Shown here one piece after another: positions 31,438 through 40,327 of a DNA stretch of 64,000 bases (position 1 is the stretch's first letter; every line of letters starts with the position of its first letter). The position numbers were made by a program, and so were the translations under genes. The DNA is taken from the NCBI GenBank assembly GCA_937871915.1, contig CALMPG010000051.1:36264-100263 (forward strand), written 5' to 3'. Below the pieces are notes generated by a model. That model saw only the letters and a list, made by a program, of their open reading frames with translations, was not told the DNA's origin and searched no databases. Source of the stretch: an uncultured Phycisphaerales bacterium (GTDB lineage Bacteria; Planctomycetota; Phycisphaerae; Phycisphaerales; UBA1924).

Positions 31438-33430
31438 GGAAGTCGAAGATGTCCTGCACGGAGATCTCGCCGTCCTCGTTGAAGTCCGCCGGATTCACGA
31501 TTTGACCGGGAACGGGGGACGCCAGCCATGCGTTGATGAAGTCGAAAATGTCCTGCACGGAGAGGGTTCCGGAGGCGTTGAAGTCTCCGGGGCAGGAGAC
31601 CTGGCCGTGGAAGAACTTCCGGGCCGTCGCCCACGCGGTCTGGCCGATGCGGGCGCCCATGATGCGGCCCTTGAAGTCGTCGCTGGGGATGTGGATTCCT
31701 CCGTAGAGGCGGGAGATGCCCGCGTCGTCGGCCGCGTCGTAGTAGGTGGCGTACTGCAACGAGACCGGTTGCGACGGGCCGACCTCGAAGGTCAAGAACC
31801 CCGGGGCAAAGTTGAAGATGCCAAGCCCGCCCGGGAAGTACGGTGAGCCGGTGATCCCGGCGAGCACCTCGGCTCCGCAGCGGCTGTAGGTGCTGTGCCC
31901 GGACGTGTAGCCGGCGAAGGGCGGGGTCACGAACGTGCTCTTCTGGTAGGGCATCCATGTCTTGGCGCGAATCCAGCCCACGCCGTAGGCCTGCGTCGGC
32001 GGCTCCGGGGCGTTGGCGGGCTGCCCCTTCCAGGTATGGATGGCGATCTCACCGACGTACGCGGCCAATGCCTCGTGGCGCTGGCCCGGGGCGGAGGAGG
32101 CCTCGGTGATGACCTCGATGAGCCCGGGATCCAGCGGGATGCCGTTGGCGTTGAAGGACGGCTCGCTCGGGTTGGAACATTGGCCGAGGCCGCACATGTA
32201 GCGAATGGCGGAGATGGGGCGCACCGAGTCGTAGAAGCCCTTGGCTCCCCAGCAGCCGACGGCCGCGTCGTGCTCGCTGCCATTGAGGGCTAGATACATC
32301 TTCACGTCCCATTCGAGGCGGTTGACCACCGGCCCGACGCCGCCGATGCGCAGCACGGCCTGGGGATCGTCGGACGCGAAGTTGGCGATGACATTCCAGT
32401 GCCCGGGGGGAGTTTCCGAGTGCGGGCCGTCGGCCCAGTATTCGGCCATGATGCGGCCGAAGTCGCCGCGCTTGACGAAGTTGTTTGGCGCGTAGGGGAG
32501 CCCCGTGACCGGATTCACCGGATGCCCGGTGCCGGCGTTGGTTCCCAGCGGGTTGTTGTACCTGGCGGCGGGCGAGATGTTGATGGTCACCCCGTCGTCG
32601 GCGTCGAGTTGGCCGCTCAGGCGGATGACCTCGGTGAAGTCGGCCTTGAACTGGGCGTCGGTGGCGCCGCCGAGCAGCGGCGGGGGACCGGGATCGAAGT
32701 ATGGGTGCGTGGTATCCGGCCGTCGGATGCCGAACGGGACGACTCCCGCCCAGTGCGGACAGACAAAGTTCTGGATGGCCGCGCCGACGATGATGCCGTT
32801 CTGCAGGACGAGGTAGTCGAACGCGAGGGGCTGCCACCGGTTCGGGTCGTTCATGGTGACGCCGGGCAGCTTGAAGATCAGGGGATCGTTGACCGGCGCG
32901 TAGCCGTTGTTGGGGACGTAGTTGGCGCTCTCGTTGGCGCCGTCGCCGAGAGCGAGCGTCTTGATGGTGGTGTAGATGCGATTGCCCAGCGCGGCGGGGG
33001 TGTTGCCCGCCGTGTCGGTGTTGTTGATGTCGTACCCCATGGACGTGAAGGTGTTGTCCAGGTTGGTGAAGGTCGTGGCCGCGTTCGGAGAAACGGTGTA
33101 CCGCCAGCGCAGAAGCCGGTACGCCGCGTACGACATCGCCTCGGCCCGCGAGGCCTCGATGTTCGAGGCGCCGGTGATCTTCTCGTGGTGGAACACCTGG
33201 TCGGCGATCGGGTCGTACGCCGCCCACGCGTCCCACATCGCCGCGGAGACGTGGTACAGATTCCGGGCGTGGATGGGCGGGCGCGGCGTGTCGATGCGAA
33301 TGGCCGCGAGCATTTGCTCGTCCCACACGCGTGCCGCCGACATCTGGGCCGAGGCGGTGGAGGCGGCAAGCGTGCAGGCGGTCGCGGCCACGAGGCCGGT
33401 CGTCCGCAGGGGGTTGAAACGTCGGCGCAT
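31406..33430 (-). CDS. Secreted vanadium-dependent haloperoxidase with dockerin-like tail
   Basis: 674 residues. A signal peptide (TTGLVAATACTLAASTASA) shows export. The vanadate/phosphate-binding triad of the PAP2 superfamily is complete: Lys-x6-Arg-Pro in AKGFYDSVRP, FAGYTSGHSTYS, and SR-x5-H in SRLYGGIHIPSDD. It should oxidise halides with hydrogen peroxide. The last 62 residues hold two dockerin-like copies, GDFNASGTLSVQDIFDFINA and ADFNEDGEISVQDIFDFLNG, ending WFAGCSR. A Shine-Dalgarno AGGAG lies 8 nt before the ATG at 33430; the frame is open to 33655 but lacks a signal there. The 3' end overlaps ydeP. Confidence 0.9.
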   Translation of the reverse strand: MRRRFNPLRTTGLVAATACTLAASTASAQMSAARVWDEQMLAAIRIDTPRPPIHARNLYHVSAAMWDAWAAYDPIADQVFHHEKITGASNIEASRAEAMSYAAYRLLRWRYTVSPNAATTFTNLDNTFTSMGYDINNTDTAGNTPAALGNRIYTTIKTLALGDGANESANYVPNNGYAPVNDPLIFKLPGVTMNDPNRWQPLAFDYLVLQNGIIVGAAIQNFVCPHWAGVVPFGIRRPDTTHPYFDPGPPPLLGGATDAQFKADFTEVIRLSGQLDADDGVTINISPAARYNNPLGTNAGTGHPVNPVTGLPYAPNNFVKRGDFGRIMAEYWADGPHSETPPGHWNVIANFASDDPQAVLRIGGVGPVVNRLEWDVKMYLALNGSEHDAAVGCWGAKGFYDSVRPISAIRYMCGLGQCSNPSEPSFNANGIPLDPGLIEVITEASSAPGQRHEALAAYVGEIAIHTWKGQPANAPEPPTQAYGVGWIRAKTWMPYQKSTFVTPPFAGYTSGHSTYSRCGAEVLAGITGSPYFPGGLGIFNFAPGFLTFEVGPSQPVSLQYATYYDAADDAGISRLYGGIHIPSDDFKGRIMGARIGQTAWATARKFFHGQVSCPGDFNASGTLSVQDIFDFINAWLASPVPGQIVNPADFNEDGEISVQDIFDFLNGWFAGCSR

Positions 33431-33623
33431 GAGAATACTCCTGTCTTCCGGGGTCGCGACCGCGAAGCCCTGACTTGGGCGTCGAGCGGTGGATTGCGGC
33501 GGTTCCGCGTTCTCTAGAATACTGGCATCCGGGCCTGGTGCGAGCCGTTTTGCCCGCCGGAGGCCGATTTTCATCGCTTGGAGCCGTCCAGCCGCCCCTG
33601 CGAAGCATCCCAACGCCCCGGCT

Positions 33624-36600
33624 TCACGCTCCGGGCTCGGGGAGACTCCTGGCAAGCCGAGTCAACTCCGGTGCGGTGGGCGGCGGGCGGGTGGCTTTCG
33701 AGGGATCGAGCAGGGCAACTCGGAACTCTTCTAAGTACCACCGATATCGGTCCACACTCTTCGGGACATTTCCGGGCCGCGCGGCCCACTCTCCTGCATC
33801 CAGATTCACGTTCGGCGCGGCGCGCCGGGCCTGGGGGAGCGGGGCTTTGGTGCGCCGCGGGTCCGGTTTCGCGTTGGCAGCGGTTGCATCGCCGGATTGC
33901 TCCTGCGCGACCCGTTCCGCGGCCATCGCGCCCGCGACCCACCCCGTGAAACGTTTCCAGTGCGGCGCGATCGCCGCCAGCGCCGCGCTCTCGGTCTGCG
34001 AGCCCTCTTCGCGGAGCGTGAGCAGGCGCTCGCGCATGACCTCCGCGTAGACGGGGTAGCGTCGGAGCCGCTCCCATCCGACGGCGGCGATGAAGCCGCG
34101 GGGCATGAGATACGCCGCCTGCTCGCGCATGTCGGCCACGCTCGCCGCCCACAGACGCGGCGTGCCGCCGGAGAAGCGTCGGGCGACCTGGGCCCGCGCT
34201 TCGAGCACGCGGGCCACCGCCTCGCACACCTCCCGGCTTGCGGCCGAGAGACGGCCCCAGCACACCGCCGTCCGCTCCTCGAACGCGGCCCTGGTACGTA
34301 GCGCACCCTGCTCGAACAGGAAGACCCGGTCTGCGATGATCAGCGTCACCTGGTCGCGGAGCTCCTCGGGCGAGCCGAGTTGCCCGTACTGGCGTGTCAT
34401 CTCTCCCCACGCGGGGAACGCCTCGAGGTAGTACTTCACCTCGTCGGCGCACGCCAGCACGAGGAGCCGTCGAACGCCCAGCCGGGTCTGGATCTCCGCG
34501 AGTTCGGCGCTCGGCGCGAGCGTGAGCGAAACCGAAGCGCCCGCGTCCACCAGCGTCGGGACGCCCGAATCGCCGGTCGCGCCCGGGCCGGGCAGATCGC
34601 CGAACGTCCAGCCCGTCAGGCCGCGGCGGTCGAAGTCTTCGCGGGAGTCCGCCTCCCGGGCCTGGCGCAGGCGTCCCTCGAAACGCTTCCGCAGGCTCGC
34701 GAGGTCTCGGTCGGCCCCGATCTCCTTCTCTGTCCCGTCAACGACGTCCACCACGCGCACGCGCATCCGCAGGTGCGACGGCAACGCCCCGAGAGACCAC
34801 GCGCCCGGATCGACGTGGACACCGTGCAGAACGTCGAGGGCCTCGCTGAGCGCGACCGCGAGCGACCCGGCCGCAAATGCCATCGCCTGGGCACACTCTC
34901 TCGCGATGCTCGGCGCGTCGCCCTTCGCCTCGACCGCCGCCCGCGTGGCCTTCGGCAGCGTTTTGATCAGCCCGGCGACGACCTCCGCCAGCAGCCCGGG
35001 AACAAGCCAGGCCGCCCGTTTATCGGTCAGGCGCGGCAGGTCGCGCAGCCCCACCGTCACCGTCACTCCGTCCTCGTCCTTGCCTGGTGACAGCGCGTAC
35101 GTCACGCGAGCCATTCCTGTGCCGTTGCCCTCAAGGGCAAACTCGGACGGGAACGCCCCGGCATCCAGCGCGGGAGCGGCCTCGGGCTTCACTACGTCCG
35201 TGAGGCCAAGCACGAGCACGCGAGGATCCGTCCGCTCGGCCTCCGCGCGCCAGGCCTCGAACGCCACCGGCTCACGGATGACCGCCGGAATACGGGCCTC
35301 GAACCAGCGAGCGAGGTCATCTGCTGGCCTCAAGACGTTCTTTCGCCGAAGCCGGGCCTCGACCTCCGCCGCGCGGCTGAGGGTCTCCCGGTTGGCCACC
35401 ATGAACGGGGCATCTGTCTTCCACTTGCACGCAGCAAGGCCCTCGTGGATGAACAACTGCCGGGCCGCGGCCGGATCGAAGGGGGCCAGGTCCGCCCGCC
35501 GGCGCGGCACGACCACGATCCCGCTCATCGTCAGGCGCTCCCACGCGCTGGGGGTGCCCGTCTCCGCGTCGAGGTGCGGGTCGGAGAGTTGGCGCCGGAA
35601 CATGTGCCCGGCGAGTTCCTCCATCCACTCGGGCGTCACGCGGGCCACGGTGCGGGCGTACAGACGGGTGGTCTGCACCACCTCGGCGGCCATGATCCAC
35701 TTCGGGCCTTTCTTGAACAGGGCGGAGCCGGGGAAGATCTGCACGACGTTGCCGCGCACGCCACGGTAGTCGAATGAGCCGTCCCCCTCGCGGCAGGCCA
35801 CGTTCGAGATCAACCCCGTCAGCAGCGAGCGGTGGATCGCGTCCGGTTTCGCGGGCACGCCGTTGAGTGAGAGTTTCAAGTCCTCGGCCACATCCCCGAT
35901 CTGCCGGACCATCTCGAGCCACTCCCGCAGGCGCGCCGCGGAGACGAAGTGCTCCCGGCACCATGAGAGGAACGCCCCCGACGCCATGGTGTCGCCGGCG
36001 TGGCGGGACTGGTCCCAGAGTTTGAGCAGGGTGAGGAAATCGCTCGACTCGTCCTTGAAGACCGCGTGGGCCCGATCGGCGTCTGCCTGGCGCGACATCG
36101 GGCGTTCGCGCGGGTCCTGGATCGAGAGCACCGCGGCGAGAACGACCGTCTCCCGCAGCGCCCCCTCGCGCTCGGCTCCGAGGAGCATTCTCGCGATCCG
36201 GGGGTCGAGCGGGATCCGGCTCACGCGCTCGCCGATGGGTGTGAGGTGTCCCTCGCGGCCCGGTGCGTCGATCGCGCCGAGCTCGAAGAGCGTCTCGTAC
36301 CCGTCCTTGATCGCGGGCACATCGGGTTTGTCCAGAAACGCGAAGTCCTCGATCGAGCCGACGCGCAGGGACTTCATCTGCAGGATCACGCTCGCGAGGC
36401 TGGTCCGCCGGATCTCGGGATCGGTGAACGCCGGGCGCGATGCGTACGACTCTTCGGAGTAGAGCCGGATGCACACGCCCGGCCCGAGCCGCCCGCAGCG
36501 TCCGGCACGCTGGTTGGCCGAGGCCCGCGAGACCGGCTCGATGGGCAGGCGCTGGATCTTCCTCGCCGGGTCGTAGCGGCTCAGGCGTGCCAGGCCGGTG

Positions 36601-37532
36601 TCCACCACGTACCGGATGCCCGGCACGGTCAGCGAGGTCTCGGCGACGTTGGTGGAGAGGATCACCCGCCGCCGCCCTAGTGGGTGGAAGATCCGGTCCT
36701 GCTCCTGATTCGTCAGGCGTGAGAAGAGCGGCAGCACTTCCGCATCGACGCTTCGCCGTCGCAGGGCATCGCCCGCCATCCGAATCTCGCGCTCGCCGGG
36801 AAGGAACACCAGCACATCCCCTGCCTCCAGCCGCGGCGAGAGCAACTCTTCTACCGCATCCGCCACGTGCTCGACTTCCACACGTTCCGGCTCATCCTCG
36901 TCATCCCGATACGGCCGATACCGCACATCCACCGGGTACCCGCGCCCGGAGACCTCGATCACCGGCGCCACGGCCCGCCCGCCGAAGTAGTCGCTGAACC
37001 GCCCCGGATCGATCGTCGCGGAGGTCACGATCACCTTCAGGTCCGGGCGCTTCTTGATGAGGCCGCGCAGGTAGCCCAGCAGCAGGTCCACGTTGAGCGA
37101 ACGCTCGTGGGCCTCGTCGATGATGATCGTCGAGTACGCCCGCAACTCGGGATCGCCGCCGGACATCTCGGCCAGCAGCATGCCGTCGGTGACCAGCTTG
37201 ATCCGCGTCTCCCGAGAGGTCGTGTCCTGGAACCGCACCTTGACGCCCACCAGCCCGCCCAGGCGAACGGCGCGTTCCTCGGCGATCCGGGCCGCCACGG
37301 CCCGGGCGGCCAGCCGGCGCGGCTGGGTGTGCCCGATCATGCCCGTGTGGGCCAGTCCCATGTCGAAGCAGATCTGCGGCAACTGCGTGGTCTTGCCCGA
37401 GCCGGTCTCGCCGCAGATCACGACGACCTGGTGAGAGCGGATGGCCGCGACGATCTCCTCCTTGCGCAACAGGATTGGCAGTGGGGGAGTTGTTGGGGTC
37501 GGAGTCAAGGACGCAACGATACAACCCCGCAT
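33624..37532 (-). CDS. hrpA: ATP-dependent RNA helicase HrpA
   Basis: About 1302 residues, the length of E. coli HrpA. Helicase motifs are in order: GETGSGKTTQ (I), QPRRLAARA (Ia), IIIDEAHERS (II, DEAH), VTSATID (III), FLPGEREI (IV), STNVAETSLTVPGIRYVVD (V) and QRAGRCGRLGPG (VI). The OB-fold region and the long C-terminal HrpA domain follow. It remodels RNA-protein complexes, and HrpA helps rescue stalled, collided ribosomes. The start is uncertain: ATG 37532, or TTG 37508, which lies 7 nt after a TATCGT hexamer and would be leaderless. The 21-bp repeat array begins 95 bp upstream. Confidence 0.93.
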   Translation of the reverse strand: MRGCIVASLTPTPTTPPLPILLRKEEIVAAIRSHQVVVICGETGSGKTTQLPQICFDMGLAHTGMIGHTQPRRLAARAVAARIAEERAVRLGGLVGVKVRFQDTTSRETRIKLVTDGMLLAEMSGGDPELRAYSTIIIDEAHERSLNVDLLLGYLRGLIKKRPDLKVIVTSATIDPGRFSDYFGGRAVAPVIEVSGRGYPVDVRYRPYRDDEDEPERVEVEHVADAVEELLSPRLEAGDVLVFLPGEREIRMAGDALRRRSVDAEVLPLFSRLTNQEQDRIFHPLGRRRVILSTNVAETSLTVPGIRYVVDTGLARLSRYDPARKIQRLPIEPVSRASANQRAGRCGRLGPGVCIRLYSEESYASRPAFTDPEIRRTSLASVILQMKSLRVGSIEDFAFLDKPDVPAIKDGYETLFELGAIDAPGREGHLTPIGERVSRIPLDPRIARMLLGAEREGALRETVVLAAVLSIQDPRERPMSRQADADRAHAVFKDESSDFLTLLKLWDQSRHAGDTMASGAFLSWCREHFVSAARLREWLEMVRQIGDVAEDLKLSLNGVPAKPDAIHRSLLTGLISNVACREGDGSFDYRGVRGNVVQIFPGSALFKKGPKWIMAAEVVQTTRLYARTVARVTPEWMEELAGHMFRRQLSDPHLDAETGTPSAWERLTMSGIVVVPRRRADLAPFDPAAARQLFIHEGLAACKWKTDAPFMVANRETLSRAAEVEARLRRKNVLRPADDLARWFEARIPAVIREPVAFEAWRAEAERTDPRVLVLGLTDVVKPEAAPALDAGAFPSEFALEGNGTGMARVTYALSPGKDEDGVTVTVGLRDLPRLTDKRAAWLVPGLLAEVVAGLIKTLPKATRAAVEAKGDAPSIARECAQAMAFAAGSLAVALSEALDVLHGVHVDPGAWSLGALPSHLRMRVRVVDVVDGTEKEIGADRDLASLRKRFEGRLRQAREADSREDFDRRGLTGWTFGDLPGPGATGDSGVPTLVDAGASVSLTLAPSAELAEIQTRLGVRRLLVLACADEVKYYLEAFPAWGEMTRQYGQLGSPEELRDQVTLIIADRVFLFEQGALRTRAAFEERTAVCWGRLSAASREVCEAVARVLEARAQVARRFSGGTPRLWAASVADMREQAAYLMPRGFIAAVGWERLRRYPVYAEVMRERLLTLREEGSQTESAALAAIAPHWKRFTGWVAGAMAAERVAQEQSGDATAANAKPDPRRTKAPLPQARRAAPNVNLDAGEWAARPGNVPKSVDRYRWYLEEFRVALLDPSKATRPPPTAPELTRLARSLPEPGA

Positions 37533-37601
37533 CCACCCGCATCGGGCGATCGCCTGAACGCGGCGGCCACGATCCGCACTCGCACGCACCGGACCGGGAA
37601 C

Positions 37602-37919
37602 TTATCCGGACGGGGCGATGTCCCACGCCGCGCGATCGCCGATGTGTGCCATCGGATCGTCGATCTCATGGCACAGATCGTCGATCTCATGGCACGCACC
37701 GTCGATCCCATCCCGCGGATCGCCGCCGCGTGCCATGGGATCACCCCCCGCTTGGCATCGATCGTCGATCCACGCCATCGAGTCGTCCATCTCGTGGCAC
37801 GGTTCGCCGATCGCGTGGCACACATCGCCGATCCCATGGCATGGATCGCCCGTCCATGCCATGAGATCATCGCTCGCGCGGCCCGACGGGAGGCCAACCG
37901 CCCCGATTCCTCTTGTCAC
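37602..37919 (-). CDS. Possible 105-residue heptad-repeat protein encoded by the 21-bp array
   Basis: A GTG at 37919 overlaps the stop of the peptidase gene as GTGA, the same junction that links real genes elsewhere in the window. The frame runs through the whole 21-bp array and gives degenerate heptads such as CHEIDDL, CHEIDDP, CHEMDDS and CHGIGDV. These are rich in Cys, His and Asp, so metal binding is conceivable. There is no signal peptide. Other frames across the array are also open because the period is a multiple of three, so this may be only a repeat artefact. No family is recognised. Confidence 0.3.
   Translation of the reverse strand: MTRGIGAVGLPSGRASDDLMAWTGDPCHGIGDVCHAIGEPCHEMDDSMAWIDDRCQAGGDPMARGGDPRDGIDGACHEIDDLCHEIDDPMAHIGDRAAWDIAPSG
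37626..37877. repeat. Second 21-bp-period tandem array
   Basis: Twelve contiguous degenerate 21-bp units lie between hrpA and the peptidase gene. Clear units start at 37647, 37668, 37689, 37710, 37731, 37752, 37773, 37794, 37815, 37836 and 37857; a weaker one starts at 37626. The core is ATGGCACAGATCGTCGATCT plus C; TGGCA and its complement TGCCA alternate between units, giving many small inverted repeats. The sequence differs from the array at 6363-6572 but the period is the same. The rest of this 383-bp gap (37533-37915) shows nothing clear. Confidence 0.88.
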
Positions 37920-40222
37920 TTCGGCTCGCCGAGCTTCTCCTTGAAGAACAGCGCGATTCGCGAGTACAGGCGCGTCGTCACCACCGGGTCCGGGACCATG
38001 TGCGTGAACCCCGCCAGCGGGAGGAACTCGAAGGGCTTGCCCTCGCGGAAGAGGGCCTGGGTCATCTTCAGGCTGTGCATGAAGTACACGTTGTCGTCGG
38101 AGGTGCCGTGGATGATCATCAGCGGGCGCTGCAGGTCCTTGCAGTAGGTCAGCACGGAACTCTTCCTGTACACCTCATCTTCGGGCCCCTTGGGCACGCC
38201 GAGATAACGCTCGGTGTAGCAGGTGTCGTAGTCGAGCCAGTCGCAGACCGGCGCGCCGGCGCACCCGGCGTGGAAGACATCCGGTCGCTGCATCGTGGCC
38301 ATCGCCGAGAAGTACCCGCCGAACGACCACCCGTAGATGCCGACGCGCTCGAGGTCCATCTCTTTGTGCTTGGCGCCGAGGGCCTTGAGCCCGGCGACCT
38401 GATCTTCGAGCGCGGGGCCGATGAGGTCGTCCTTGATGGCCCGCTCCCAGTCGCGCCCGCGCCCCGGCGTGCCGCGCCCGTCGATCATGGCGATGATGAA
38501 GCCCTGGTCGGCGATCCACTGCTGGAGGTAGTATGCCTGGGGCGTGGCGCGGACCATCTGGTGGTGGGGGCCGCCGTAGACGTTGACGATGACGGGGTAT
38601 TTCCTGGTTGCGTCGAAGTCGCGAGGCCGAATGACCCCAGTATGGAATCCCCGCTCGCCGACCACCTCCAGCTCCAGCTTCGGCACCCACGGCGGGGCCT
38701 CGCGGGTGGCGCGGATGGCGGTTCCGGATCCGCCGCTCGCCATGGTGCGGATCGTCCACGATGACGAACCGTCCATGAGCGCCGCCGTCTGCACGCACCA
38801 GTCCGACTTGGGCGACACGATCATCCCATGCACGCCCGCCGCACTTGTCAGTCTCTTGGGCGCAGGTGGATTGATCGTGCCGAACGACACTCGATAGAGA
38901 TGCGATTGTGTGGGGTCCTCGCTCGCCGCGACATACAGCGCGTCCGGCGCTTTGCCACATCCCAGGATTCCCTGCACCGGCAGTCCGTCAGGCGAGATTT
39001 GGCGCGGCCCGACACCCGGCGTGCCGGTCGCGATGATCTGCGCGCGCCCATGCCGCTCGGAGATCATCAAGACCTCCCGCCCCGCCGGAGCCTTGCTCGG
39101 CGTGTTCGGAAACAGGTTTACCCACGCGGCGTCCCGGTCGCGAAACATGGGCTCGAGGCGACCGGAGAGTCTCGGACTCCCGAGGTCCATTCCGTCAGGT
39201 CTTGCGGCTGCCCAATCGTTCTCCCCGGTGTCGTACATCAGTGTGAGCACGGTTTGCTCACGATTGAGGCAGACGACGTAGAGCTGCAGACCGGCCTCCC
39301 ATCGCACATCCGCGATGTATTCGCCCGTCGCCCGATCCCACTCAAGCCACATCGTCGGGCCGCCCGCGGCGTCGATGACGCCCAGTTTCACGTCGGCGTT
39401 CTTCTTCCCCGGGCGCGGATACGGCCACGACTGCGGCTCCTTCTCCGGGCTCATCGGGTCGGCGATGTGGAACACCTCCATGCCCGCCGTGTCCGCCTGC
39501 TCGTAGACAATCTGTTTGGAGTCCGGCGACCACCAGAAGCCGTGGAAGCGGTCCATCTCCTCCTGCGCCACGAACTCGGCCAGCCCGTTGGTCACCGTCT
39601 CGCTGGTCTTGGTGGTCAGGCGCGTCTCGGATCCGCTCGCGATGTCCATCACATACAAGTCCCCATCCCGCACGCACGCCACCTTCATCCCATCCGGCGA
39701 GAACTGCGGGTCGATCGGATACCCGGCCGTGGACTTCAACTCCGTTACCGCCCCCGCCTTCGCCCCGTCCCGCTCGACGACAAAGACCCGCCCGCTCAGC
39801 GGGACAAGCACCCGCTTGCCGTCCTTCGACACGCTGTACGACGCGATGCCGCGGCTGGCCAGACGCATGCGCTCGCGGCGGGCGAGTTCCTCGGCCGTCA
39901 ACTTGTCCTCCCCGCCCGCGAGAATCTGGTCTGCCGTCAGGAACACGCTCTCCTTGCCGGTGTCCGTGTCCACGACGAACAAGTCTTGCACGAACGACCG
40001 AGGGCCGGATCGAAGGAAGAACACCGCCGCGCCGTCCGGCGTGATCGAGATGTTCTTGGGCGTCCCGTGGGTGAAGCCCCGCGTCGCCGCGTATTGCTCG
40101 AGGAACTCGACGTTCTTCAGCGACGCCGTCCCGGTCCGCCCATCCGCTGCGGCCGCGCCCGTCGAAAGCCCCGTCGCCAGAAGCCCAAGCCCGACACACG
40201 CCAGAAGGATCGAAGTGCTCAT
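37916..40222 (-). CDS. Secreted S9 family peptidase (dipeptidyl peptidase IV type)
   Basis: 768 residues. A signal peptide (ILLACVGLGLLATGLSTGAAAA) directs export. The N-terminal beta-propeller contains the double-Glu motif FVAQEEMDRFHGFWWSPDS, which binds the substrate amino terminus in DPP-IV enzymes. The alpha/beta hydrolase domain carries the nucleophile Ser in YGWSFGGYFSAM, the Asp in HGTSDDNVYF and the His in FTHMVPDP. It should cut dipeptides from peptide N-termini outside the cytoplasm. TATGCT (40234-40229, reverse strand) lies 6 nt before the ATG, so the mRNA is likely leaderless; the homoaconitase promoter lies back to back. Confidence 0.93.
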   Translation of the reverse strand: MSTSILLACVGLGLLATGLSTGAAAADGRTGTASLKNVEFLEQYAATRGFTHGTPKNISITPDGAAVFFLRSGPRSFVQDLFVVDTDTGKESVFLTADQILAGGEDKLTAEELARRERMRLASRGIASYSVSKDGKRVLVPLSGRVFVVERDGAKAGAVTELKSTAGYPIDPQFSPDGMKVACVRDGDLYVMDIASGSETRLTTKTSETVTNGLAEFVAQEEMDRFHGFWWSPDSKQIVYEQADTAGMEVFHIADPMSPEKEPQSWPYPRPGKKNADVKLGVIDAAGGPTMWLEWDRATGEYIADVRWEAGLQLYVVCLNREQTVLTLMYDTGENDWAAARPDGMDLGSPRLSGRLEPMFRDRDAAWVNLFPNTPSKAPAGREVLMISERHGRAQIIATGTPGVGPRQISPDGLPVQGILGCGKAPDALYVAASEDPTQSHLYRVSFGTINPPAPKRLTSAAGVHGMIVSPKSDWCVQTAALMDGSSSWTIRTMASGGSGTAIRATREAPPWVPKLELEVVGERGFHTGVIRPRDFDATRKYPVIVNVYGGPHHQMVRATPQAYYLQQWIADQGFIIAMIDGRGTPGRGRDWERAIKDDLIGPALEDQVAGLKALGAKHKEMDLERVGIYGWSFGGYFSAMATMQRPDVFHAGCAGAPVCDWLDYDTCYTERYLGVPKGPEDEVYRKSSVLTYCKDLQRPLMIIHGTSDDNVYFMHSLKMTQALFREGKPFEFLPLAGFTHMVPDPVVTTRLYSRIALFFKEKLGEPK

Positions 40223-40327
40223 GCCCTGAGCATATCGGGACACCGGCGGCCGCGCCTCGCGCTCTTCGCCGCATCCCGGCACCGCTGCTCCCATGCCCAC
40301 CCCGCTGCTCGGTCCTTATCCTTGCTC
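40223..40327. promoter_or_regulatory. Divergent pair of leaderless promoters
   Basis: This 105-bp gap separates the peptidase and homoaconitase genes. A TATGCT box lies 6 nt before one start and a TATCCT box (40317-40322) 5 nt before the other. Neither has a good -35 box. Confidence 0.55.

Noticed and set aside
37647..37877. Sigma54 promoter sites (TGGCAC)
   Set aside because: TGGCAC recurs in units but the matching TTGC at correct spacing is absent.
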